Source: Piper betle
Taxonomy: Eukaryota; Streptophyta; Magnoliopsida; Piperales; Piperaceae
Assembly (NCBI GenBank): GCA_033002965.1
Contig: JAURVB010012621.1
Span: forward strand, 124,001-188,000
DNA length: 64,000 bases
Direction of reading: 5' to 3'
The notes beneath the pieces were generated by a model. That model saw only the letters and a program-made list of their open reading frames with translations. It had not been told where the DNA came from and ran no database searches. Position 1 is the stretch's first letter. Every line of letters starts with the position of its first letter. The translations under genes and the position numbers were made by a program. This document shows positions 9,641 to 20,350 of this stretch, one piece after another.

Positions 9641-11962
9641 GTTGTATTTTCTTAATTATAACTATCACTTATCCCTTATATATCATAAAGTGGGCCGAGC
9701 GCGTGGGTGAAAAATGTATGCATACATGATTCATGTGAGTAATCAAACCATATCATCTAGATATGAACCGATCACGTGTCATAACGCACATGTCACGTGC
9801 GGCACTTAGTCCATGTGAGACCCACAAAACTCCTACGATCGCCAATTACATTATTATTTGCGTACTACCAATACCCTTACACAACGGTTGAAGGCCAGCC
9901 CAAGCGGGCGTTCAAAGGGAGATAACGTGTAACCAAATGATAGTGAACGGAAGGGACCGAACCTGTGACGGAAAGAGGCATTTGAAAGAGAAATCCGACC
10001 GGAACAGCTACTCCTCACTTGCGTAAGATGACAGAGTCCGCGAGGGTGAGGAGGGGCTCAAGGCTGGCCTAGGTACATTTTCTCGCAAAAATATATGGAA
10101 CCGAGTGGTTCGACTTCTTGAGCAGGCAGGTCAGACCAGGCAACACCTCCGACCGGCTATACAGACGTGGGTGCTTGCCTTGTGACGCAGTCACACTTGA
10201 CCTAGCGATGATAAAATAATTCATTGATGAATTGCCGTGAATATGCACAGCTTGGAAGTGGAAGCACTCACTTTATGAATGAGGTGTCGTAGAGACCTAG
10301 GATGAACTGTTACGGGTGTGCACGAGATATATAGGAATGAAAAGAACGACTTAGCCTTAAATGACAAGTTGCAGTCATTGCTTAGAGAGTATCACTAGCC
10401 TTGCATGAGTATTAGATCATACTTGGAAGCATGGGAAGATAGTGGTGGGGGTGTCGCGAATGTACCGTGAGGGTATTGCAAAGTCTCTTTAGTTCGGGCA
10501 AGGTAGGAATACATGCCAAATTTTGCAAAACGTGGACAAGTGTTAGTAAACCTAGGCTTTATTTGGACTATAAAGTTGATAAGGCTTTAACAACTTTCTG
10601 TGAAGAGCTTAGAAATCACCCGAAAAAACTTTCTTGATAAGTTTACTTGTGGGTTGCCTACGAGTACCCGTCTATTACCCAAAAATGAATGGAAAAATTT
10701 TTTGATGGAGAAAAACATACTTGTTCGTGGAAGCAAGGAGATGTTAGAGATATCATATCTTGGTGTGCAAACCCTTGTATATTGAGTTATGCTGATTCGT
10801 GCCTCTAGAGTAAGTTTGGCTACCACAACAAAGAGGTAGTAAAAATTTCCTCCACTATATAGGGAGGGGGAGGGGTGGTCTTTCAATAGGTGGTGTTGGA
10901 AAGCACCCTTATCCTACTCATTAAATGAGTCCTAAACATGATATAGACTATGATTGAGGGTCTTGGTTGGATTTGTTGGTTGAATGACCTTCGTAATTCA
11001 TCGTGCTTGCTTAGTGTCAAGTACAAGTGGTTTTGGCAGGAAACATCGGCCAAAACTTTAATGGTTGAGGTAACACTCATAACATCAGGATGGTGGGACT
11101 ATTATGCTTTAAGCATTTGTTAAGCATAGGTGTGTTTCTTACCAGAAAGTTGGTTGGGTGAAAACCACACCACACTCTAGCAATTTAACGGACGCTTGCT
11201 AGATATTGAGATAAGTGGAGTTTGCCCATGTTGGATCATGATAGATATTTGAAAATTAAGGGACACTTGTTGGTTTGTCGTGTAGCACACGAGATTCATG
11301 GTGGTAATGAGGAGAAGAATTACCAAGCCAATAGTGAAGATGTGCATTATTGTGCTATGTTTGTGCCTTGCGTGGCAAGTTTTGTGGGACCCTAGAGTAA
11401 CGGTGGTTGGCTAAGGTAGCCTTACACTCGGGCTATGCATTATAGATACCAATAGCGGTCAGATGTATGACAAAGTAATTAGATACGTGAAGTACTGTGT
11501 CGATTGCCGGTCACTTCATTGTGCTATTGCCAGACATATATGTGTTGATCATAATCGTAGTCAAGGAGTGGCCTATTGTGCTAATCTTAAGAGAAGGTTG
11601 GTCGAGTTTAAGAGAGAACGAGGCACCGCATGTTGGGTTTCGATTGGGAATGGTCCGCTCACGCGACGGCCTGTGCTCCTGGTCAAGTTAGCCCAAGTCA
11701 GGGTGAACTTGGCGCACCTGGGTGGGTCCTCCACGTTAAATAGGGTTGGAAAGTAGTGCTCCTCCGGGCAGCGCACGACTCAATCTTCTTGCAACGCAGC
11801 CTGAACCGGCGTCAGAGTGGCCACGGGCCCACGACCAATGCCTAGGCTCGGGTCTGGACGAAAAACTGCAAACCGACCCAGAACTGGTCGAAGGGTATTT
11901 CGGGCAACGTGGTGAAATCTGGGCCATGTACCAGTCACTGTTGTACGAATCTGCCGATTCCG
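9641..11962. other. unrecognised 2.3 kb segment of higher GC, no gene found
   Basis: The base composition differs from the AT-rich neighbours. Open frames are short and their start points are mostly not ATG. It may be a decayed LTR element or another captured segment. It stops abruptly at the border of the duplicated block (11963). I recognise no domain in it. Confidence 0.3.
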
Positions 11963-12062
11963 AGTTTATTAAGATAAGTAAAAATAAACAAATTCTTTTT
12001 CATGTTCAGTTGTATGTTGGTTAAAGTTCGTGAGATCTGTCAAATTCATTTTGGTTAGCTAG

Positions 12063-12195
12063 GGAAAATCGTCTACTTGATCAGGTTCCCGAAATCATCG
12101 CCTCTAAGGAAGTTTTGGAACTTGATGAGTTGGAGAGAAACGAACAAAAAGCTACTCTTTTCATCTTCGTTGGTAAAAGATCATGTATGGCATAA
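12063..12195 (+). pseudogene. CCS1 C-terminal exon fragment, copy A
   Basis: Frame read after the acceptor-like AGCTAG gives ENRLLDQVPEIIASKEV and continues about 25 residues to TAA at 12193. NRLLDQVPE is the characteristic C-terminal end of plant CCS1 (ResB-like plastid cytochrome c assembly protein). No other CCS1 exon lies upstream in this copy: sequence before 11963 is unrelated. It is a truncated tail brought along by the duplication, and it faces HDR copy 1 tail to tail. Confidence 0.75.
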
Positions 12196-12888
12196 CCAAT
12201 ATCAGAGTATTTGTCTCATAGATTATGCAGGGAAGATTGCTTTGAATGATGCTACCTGGTGCTCACTTTAAGCTCTTATCAGCTCCAAGCAGCAAGATGG
12301 TGCCTTTTATCAGCGCACTAAGAGAAGGAATATGTTCTTCAACTTAATGCATGATTTAAGAATTTGATCGCCAAGAAGTGAAGAATGTTGGCCATTGTTA
12401 GAGCAATACACAGAATGGTGATATATCAACAGCCAATGGAAAAGCCTGGTGTTTTGGATGTTTTGTCTTTTTGACCGGTACACAAGTTCTTCATCTTTGT
12501 GTCTATTTGTAAGGGGCTGGTAATCACAGATGGCTAGCAAGGGTGAAAACATAGCTCTTTGAGACTTCATTGTTGTATGGATAAACACAATAATCAAAGC
12601 TATGTATGTAGGCATTCAACGATTCTGTTTTATGAAAGGTATCACTCTTCACAAATGACTTGGATTTTTACAGAGTGAAAGCTATGATGTATAAAAGCTT
12701 CAGCTTTGATCCCTCAAACACAGATGAAACAAAGCTATAACTGTAGACATTGGAAGATAAATGTATTAATTTTGATAAATGTCGCCGTTTTCGATGGTCA
12801 CTCTCTTCACAAATGACTCAAACACATACAGATATGATGAGCAAATGGTGAAGATTATGATATACGAGGAGCCACAACTTCAATTTCT

Positions 12889-15800
12889 TTATACACACTG
12901 CAAAGATTCTTCCCGTTTTATCTCGAAAATTTTGACAAGAACATCTTCTACAACCTGTGGGATTTAGGGCCAGTTTAGTCATAAAGAAATCTGAATATCT
13001 AGATAAAATGACTTCACAGAATATTCTATCATTTACTGGTTGACAAAATGCAAACACTAAGCATACTCAGGGAGGGTTCTTTAAACCAGAATTGTTAAAA
13101 ATTACCTTATCAGGTGTAGATGCACCAGAAGTAACACCAATGGTTAAAGGTCCTTCGGGTAGCCAGTTCTCTTCTTCAATTAATTCGCCATGCTGTCCCA
13201 TCAAACAGAAGAATTAAGATTATGACTATAAATCTAGTACTTGGCATTCCAAAGAGATATTTTGGAGGTTCAGCTTTCTGTAAAACATACATTCAATTTA
13301 TAAGTGACCCTGTTTCCAGGTCCTATCCTTTGCGCGCTGTCCACCCAGTAAGATGGGATTCCCTCAAGCTCAGCAATCTCTTGCAAATGAGAGGTATTGC
13401 TGGAATCCCACCCACCAACAACCAACATTAGGTCAAACTTCTCCTTTTCTTTCATGAGCTCGAACATTGCATCTTGTCTCTCCTGCAAAGATAATTCAAA
13501 ATAACTTAAAAGAACAGGTAATGCTGGATTGCCGTTTTACTCAAGGCAAATAATTCCAAGAGATGATGATCTTCATGAGAGTACAGAAGGTCATCCAAGG
13601 ATATCTTCAACTTTGTGAATAAACATAAGATGAAACAATTAAATGCAACAATCAGGATAATGTTGCCAACAACAGTGATTACCTGAGTAGCATCACAGAT
13701 TGTATTGAAGCTCAAAAAATGATCATTTATATTTTCTATGCCATACTTGCGCATAATAGCCTTCTTGACCAGTTTTCCTGCAGGTGGATTAGCAAGCATC
13801 AATATCAGCACTTACAAGAAACAATTGCACATAAAAAAATGGCGTACAAGAGCGCAAATCCTCACCAATCTCTTCTGTTTCTCCTTTAAGCATAGTAGTT
13901 TGGTTAGCTATGCCTACCCTATACAAATCTGAGTTGGGATCAAATCCCTCGGAAACAGCATACTTAAATTTCTGAAAACACAAACATCAAAGATTTTCCA
14001 TATTTATTGAGAAACAAGATAAACATCACCTTCTAAGAAAAGCATTGAAGGCAAGAAAAGAAGGTGACTGAGAAAAGAGGGATGGAAGAAGACCTCAAGG
14101 AACTCTTCTTTTGTTGAACTAGAACCATCAAGTTGACCCCCAAGAATGTAATCACATACATAGGAAGCCTTTCAGAAATGGAATCATATACAATTTCAGA
14201 GAAGATAAAAAATGTGGATAAAGAACAACAACTGCAAACCCATCTCAAAGCACACACCTCAGTCATATTCTTCACAATGACGTATTTTCCAGCAAACGAT
14301 GCAGTTGCTATGGTCTCTTCATGTGAATATTTACCGTGAATAATTGAGGTATAATCCCCCTTCTTGTGTTTCTCAACACTGTTCCAAACCTTTCATAAAA
14401 TAAACACAATAAACACATAGCTAAATAAAACTTAAGTAAACTTGCATAAAATGATTACAAATGTCTAAAATGTTACCTTGGATACCCATCGGCAAGTTGT
14501 GTCAACTATTTGTACATTCTTTTCACTCAATGTCAACATTTCTTCTACCGCAGCTCCAAAAGCGGGCAAAATCACCACATCTCCCTTGTTAACAACATCA
14601 AAATTCTTTTTACCATTCTCAACAGGTATGAGTTTGACATCCATCTCTGCCAACCTCTACAACATGTGTGCAAAACAGAAAAACATAAGTGCAAAAACTG
14701 AAGAAATATTTGACTATCTGGGGAGGTATTAGCCGAAATCCAAATATAAGCATTTGAAAAGCCAATTCAATCAAGATTCGACTTTGGTTAATGTTCTTAA
14801 ACAGGACAGTAAACACAATTATTCACGTGGCTGCATATATTTGTGTCATCATAAACCTAACATTTTTGGCTAAAATCAAAACCGAACAAGATAGTCTAAA
14901 CTACCTTAACTTCCTAAATTCATTCCAACTTCAAAATTTCTTGTTCAATACCATCAAAAATTTCCACCAACGCTTTAAAATTTTGAACCTTATTAACAGT
15001 GGGGTTGTGAATAATATCATTGGTGATCCAGATCTTCTGAGTCGGAAACTGTTTCCTCGCCTCATATGCAATCTGCACAGCCCGTTCAACTCCCCAGCAG
15101 AATCCATAAGCCTCTGCCAGCTTCACTGTGACAGTCCACCAGGTATACTCATTTCCATTCTCCTTCAAAGTCTTTATAACATGACCTAATTCAACACAAT
15201 CACAAGCAATCAATTGAGAAGAAACTCAAAAGTAAAGGCTCGTCATATCTAGTACACAAGACATAGTTCCAAACAAGCGAAACAGTTTTTCATGCATGCA
15301 TCATATCTTTGCAGGATACATCAAAAGCTGATCTACAACACAGAGCAGAAACTTCGTCAAACAAAAATGCTCAAAGATGTCTCTTTTTCACCTAATTCCT
15401 TCAAAAATCTTATAACATCACCTGATTTCTCACAATTACAATCAACCAGTTGAGTGGAAACTTCAACAAAAAAAAAGGCTCATAATATTTAGACACAAGA
15501 CATAGCTCCAAACAAAAACATATAGTTTTTCATGCATGCATTACATGTTTGCACAATAAATCAAATTGCTCAAATCCACAACAGAGAGGGGAAAGTTTGT
15601 CAAACAAACAGGCACAAAGATAAATCTTTTTCATCAAAACAACAACCATTTCAATCATTAGAAGCTCAAAAACACGAATACCAATCTGCGAAGATTCATT
15701 AAAAGAAAAAACAGACTTTAAAAAAACAGAAAAATCAACAAGCTTTGCAGTGATCATACTAGTATACTCATGGCTCATGAGCTCCAGAGTCTCCTCCTTA

Positions 15801-16036
15801 TGACCAAACCCCTTCTGGTTGTAGTTCTTGCTCCTGGTCAGGTTCTTCCTGAACAGCTTTGCATCGAAGTCACCCTCCACGGCGGCCGACTCGGCGGAGC
15901 AGCGGACGGGGAGGGAGGCCCGGCATCTGGGTCGGAGCCTCTCCTGCTGGAGGAGGCCGGCGGCGGGGGACAATCGGCAGAACTTGAGTGGGACGGCGAG
16001 GGAGAATCGGCAGAACTTGAGTGGGACGGCGGCCAT
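12889..16036 (-). CDS. HDR: HDR copy 1 (4-hydroxy-3-methylbut-2-enyl diphosphate reductase)
   Basis: HDR (IspH/LytB) is the last enzyme of the plastid MEP pathway and reduces HMBPP to IPP and DMAPP with an Fe-S cluster. Ten exons with GT-AG borders: 16036-15760, 15185-14989, 14656-14477, 14389-14258, 14168-14094, 13971-13866, 13777-13683, 13482-13291, 13192-13106 and 12954-12889. Together they give an open 468-residue protein, a normal length. The N-terminus is a transit peptide; it contains an 11-residue internal duplication of VPLKFCR-type sequence absent from copy 2. The three cluster cysteines are present in [17 protein letters not shown] and FNTICDATQ. Three sites that are usually invariant differ: TWG is TWW (exon 2), TTCPW is TTCRW (exon 3) and DSEQRIGPG is DSAQRIGPG (exon 8). 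It may be transcribed but could be impaired. Confidence 0.88.
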
Positions 16037-16106
16037 GGGGAAGGAGAAGAAGAAGACAAAGAGGAGCTCAAGGGGTTGTGGCAGACAAAGAGGAGCTCAG
16101 TCGTAT

Positions 16107-16753
16107 ATATATAATAATATAGAAATTCTATGTTCGGCTGTCAGCATCACACCATGCGGGCTGGATTTTAATCCAGCGGCTTAGATTTGATAGGCCCTCA
16201 GACCCACCTAAGACCCGTCTAAGACCCGTCTGATCGTCCGTCCGCCCGCCACCCGCCGCCCGCTCACACCCGTCCACCTGCCACCCGCCACCCGCTCGCG
16301 CCTGTCCACCGTCGACCACTCTCACCCCCCTATTCGGCGCCCCCTCGGCCGCGGCTCCCGAGCCGTCGCCCCTACCCGTCGCTGCCCACCACCCTCCCAA
16401 GCGCCGCTCCCTCTCCATCCCGTCGCCTCCCTCCCGGCCCCGCCGGCACTCAGCGGCAGGCAGGGGCGACGGCTCTGGGTCCGCGGGGGCGCCGACAGGG
16501 GGGCGAGGGTGGTCGACGGGCGATGGGCGCGAGCGGGAGGCAGGCGACAGGCAGACGGGCACGAGCAGGCGGTGGGCGGACAGGCGCGAGCGGGCGACGA
16601 GCGCGAGCGGGCGGACGGGGACGAACAGTCGGACAGGTCTTGAGCAGGTACGGGGCTTATCAAATCTGAACCGCTGGATTTCAATCCAGAGGGCCCAGAT
16701 TTGACGTCGCATAATGGGTTGTCAAAGGAGGGCAGCCCATCATAGCAGTCCTT

Positions 16754-16796
<43 letters not shown>
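16107..16796. mobile_element. short hairpin element III in a (TAA)n tract
   Basis: A GC-rich core of about 630 bp lies between two palindromes, GGCTGGATTTTAATCCAG (near 16159-16178) and GCTGGATTTCAATCCAG (16673-16689). An imperfect hairpin (ATGGGTTG...CAGCCCAT, 16713-16740) stands at the right end, followed by CATAGCAGTCCTTTA and then (TAA)n. TA/TAA repeats flank both sides. The corresponding place in the duplicate block (30601-30645) is an uninterrupted (TAA)n run, so it looks like an empty site. Confidence 0.65.
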
Positions 16797-16799
<3 letters not shown>

Positions 16800-17256
16800 T
16801 TCGTTTCAATTTTGGCGGTTTGTAATCATTTATAGATTGCTAGTATACGCTTGATGAGATGCATAGGCGTGTCTGAGATATGCGTTGCCACAACTTCTTG
16901 CTTTTATTTCTTTGAAGAATAGGTGTGAAACTGCTTTTTTATTGTGATTTGAAGGGAAGGGACGTTCGTGCGGACGAGATTAATCTCGAGGGTCTTCGTG
17001 ACAAGGCTTTGCCAGACGGTATGCTTGTTCGAATCCGCGTCTATAGAACGGGATAATGTTGGAGCAATATTTAGTCTTGCCTCTTCATATTTTAAGCCTG
17101 AGACTGTTCTCTGTAAACTGTTCTTTCTACTTGATAGCTATTTGGGTTTTCTGCTAGCTGTTCCTGCTCCAAAGTAAAGATTGTTGAATGGTTGAGCCGT
17201 TTCCATGTATTTTTAGACAGAAGAAATGTCTCGCAAGCAGTATATGGAGCATTAAT
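16797..17256. other. gap between element III and the transporter
   Basis: AT-rich sequence. A tRNA B-box-like word GTTCGAATCC occurs near 17031 but there is no matching A box or cloverleaf. Any upstream non-coding exon of the transporter could lie here; none can be identified with confidence. Confidence 0.35.
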
Positions 17257-17732
17257 ATGTCGACATTAAAAATTGATTCTATAGTTCCTGGAAGCAATAA
17301 GTCCAACCTCACCAGCAACTTTGACAGATCAAAATGGAAACTTAAGTGAGCTTGTATTTCATCTGTTAGCAATTTACATTCGGCAAGTTGTTTTGTCTTA
17401 TTGTCTCATTGATTACTTTTTTATTTTCTTGTTCTAATGGTTGAAGGTCCATTGTTACGCTTGCTTTGACATTGCTCACGAGTTCACAAGCGATTTTGAT
17501 TGTTTGGTCTAAAAGAGCTGGAAAGTATGAATATAGTGTGACAACAGCAAATTTCTTTAAAATTCTTTTTTTTAATTTGATTTAATTGTTCATCCTCCTT
17601 GAATACAGGTTGAGACTTTGAAATGTGCACTCTCACTGGCTGCACTTGCAAGAATATGGAAGTCTGAAGGTGTTACTGAAGACAACAAGTAAGATACACT
17701 TATTATTAGCTTTTATTGAAATATGCATAGTG

Positions 17733-20350
17733 ATATATATATATATATCATATATATATATATATATGTAGGAAATAAGTTTCCTTTACTCTAGCCGTTG
17801 GATTTTATCCAATGGCTGGGAAAAAATAAAGGATTGAAGGACTTTCCCGCCGCCGCCGAGCCGCTCCGACGGTCGCCAACGGTCGCCCCCGCCCCCGCCC
17901 CCGGCCTTGGCCCCGCTCGCAGCCGCCTCCCCATCCCCTTGCCCCGCCCCTGCCCCCACTCGCAGCCGCCGCCCACCCTCACGATCCCCCACCCACCCGG
18001 CCGCGGACATCCCTGCCCGCCCAACTCGAAGCCACGGCCGCCCCCGCCCGCCCCGCTCGAAGTCCCCCCCCCCCGTCGCGTTCCCCACCACCTCCCTGCC
18101 CCCGCTCGCACCTGCCGCCCCACCCTCGCGATCCCCTCAATCCCACCCCCCCCCTCCCCTGCGGGCTGCCGGCGACGAGGTCGCCGGCAGTGGCGAGGCA
18201 AAACAGAGGGGGGGGTGGCGAAGGGCAGTAATATAATAAAAATTTTACTCGGTCATGGCTTGAGTCAAGTTTTATTACGAAATAAATTTTAAAATATAAA
18301 ATAATTTCATAATAAAAATTTGACTCCCGATTTGAGTTAATATTACGAAATAAATTCAAAAAAATAAAATAATTTTGGAATAAAAACTTGACTCGGTTAA
18401 ATTTAAAAAAATAAAATAACTTTGTAAGAAAAATTTGACTCGGTCTCGACTCGAATTAATATTACCAAATAGATCCCAAAAAATATAAAAAATACAAGAA
18501 AACACCATAAAATAAAACAATTGAATTCTAATGGATTATTTTATTTTATGGTATTTTACTTTATTTTTTCATATTTTTTTGAAATTTATTCGTAATATTG
18601 ACTCGAGTAAGGACGAGTTAAGTTTTTATTACAAAATTGTTAGGTGACCGCGTTAGTGAGGTGGGTGAGAAAAAAGGTTGATGGAGAAAAATGAAACAAT
18701 AGCAATTTTATAATAAAAACTTGATTTGCTCTCGATTTAAATTAATATTACGTAATACAACTCGAAAGATTAGAAAAAATAGAGTAAAATACCATAAAAT
18801 AAAATAATCCATTAGAATTCGATTGTTTTATTTTATGGTACTTTTTGTATTTTTTTATATTTTTTGGGATCTATTTGGTAATATTGAATCGAGTCGATAC
18901 GAGTCAAATTTTTATTACAAAACTACCCCCTACCTATTCTTCCTTCTTGACTCATGTCAATATTACAAAATAAATCCCAAAAAATATAAACAAATATAGG
19001 AAAATATCATAATAGAAAATAATCAAATTATAATGGATTATTTTATTTTATGATATTTTACCCTATTTTGGTCATATTTTTCGAGAGTGGTAGTTTTGTA
19101 ATAAAAATTTGACTTGATCCCGACTCGAGTTAATATTACAAAATAAATCCCAAAAATATAAAAAAATATAGGAACGTATCATAATATAAAATAATCAAAT
19201 TCTAATGGATTATTTTATTTTATGGTATTTTACCCTATTTTGGTTATATTTTTCGAGAGTGATAGTTTTGTAATAAAAGTTTGACTTGATCCCGACTTGA
19301 GTCAATATTACAAAATAAATCCTAAGAAACATAAAAAAATATATGAACATATCATAACATAAAATAATCAAATTCTAATGGATTATTTTATTTTATGGTA
19401 TTTTACAATATTTTGTTCATATTTTTCGAGAGGGGTAATTTTGTAATAAAAAAATTAACTCGGTCCTGACTCGAATCAATATTATAAAATAAATTTTAAA
19501 AAATAAAATAAAATAAATTTGTAATAAAAAATTGACTCGGTGTCAATATTACGAAATAAATTTTTAAAAATAAAATAAAATAATTTTGTAATAAAAACTT
19601 GACTCGGTCCCAACCCGAGTAGATATTACGAAAGAAATCCCAGAAATATAAAAAATAGAGTAAAATATTATAAAATAAAATAATTAAGTTCTAATAGAAT
19701 ATTTTATTTTATAGTATTTTATTTTATTTTTTAATATTTTTGACAGGTATTTCGTAATATTAATTCGAATCGGGAGCGAATAAAATTTTTATTACGAAAC
19801 TACCCTCCCATTTCCTCGTCCCCTGTTTCGCCGGCGACTCTGTTTCTTCGCCCCTTTTTGCCGCGCCACCTCACCGATGGCGACCTCGCCGCCGGCTGCC
19901 TACTGCTGACCAGGGACACCTCACCACCGCCTCCCTTCCTTCCCTCTCTCCCTACCGATTTGATTCTCGGCCACCACTGCCGCCCACCTTCCACGCTTCA
20001 CCGCCGAGCACCAACCCCGGCGACGACCATCCTAGCCTCGTCCCCCTTATTCCCGACTCTTCCCTGGGTGACTCGAGGTGGCGCGGCAAAACAAGGGGAA
20101 CGGGCAGTGGGCGGGCGCGGCGGACAGCGGGAGGGCGAGGCGGGCAGGCGTAGCAGGCGGGCGCAGCGGGGGGAAGTGGAGGGGACGCGCAGGGGAAGGG
20201 GACGTGGCGGCCGACCGAGGAGAAGAGCCGCCGGAGTTAATTTCCGGCGGGTGGGGGGGGGGTTGTGTGGCTGGAAATGCAGCACAGCCAAGTTGGCTGT
20301 GCTGCATTACAGCCACCACGCTCTCTCTCTATATATATATATATATATTT
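17733..20350. mobile_element. 2.6 kb hairpin/fold-back element II inside the transporter intron
   Basis: It is bounded by (TA)n runs (17733-17767 and 20327-20348). The left end has a GGAAATAAGTTTCC hairpin and the palindrome AGCCGTTGGAT...ATCCAATGGCT (17793-17817). GC-rich zones at 17840-18215 and 19800-20270 both carry the CTCGCCGCC / GGCAAAACAG words in opposite orientation, also seen in element I. Between them is 1.5 kb of AT-rich modules. The right end is the stem AATGCAGCACAGCC...GGCTGTGCTGCATT (20275-20308). The arms are far more diverged than in element I. Confidence 0.75.
18500..19716. repeat. array of about six AT-rich hairpin modules within element II
   Basis: The inverted pair CCATAAAATAAAA...TTTTATTTTATGG with a loop around AATTCTAATGG recurs near 18505, 18792, 19008, 19180, 19352 and 19666. 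The spacing is about 170-315 bp. GACTCGAGTC-type words separated by TTTTATTACAAA lie between the hairpins. Confidence 0.75.

Larger units (their letters stand above)
11963..16122. repeat. duplicated CCS1-3'/HDR block, copy A
   Basis: Direct repeat of 26467-30620, nearly identical over about 4.15 kb through exons, introns and intergenic DNA, so it is a DNA-level duplication and not a retrocopy. Both copies begin at AGTTTATTAAG and end at a TATATATAATAAT microsatellite. Confidence 0.95.

Noticed and set aside
16968..17060. Possible tRNA from the B-box-like GTTCGAATCC near 17031
   Set aside because: No A box at the correct distance and no cloverleaf stems.
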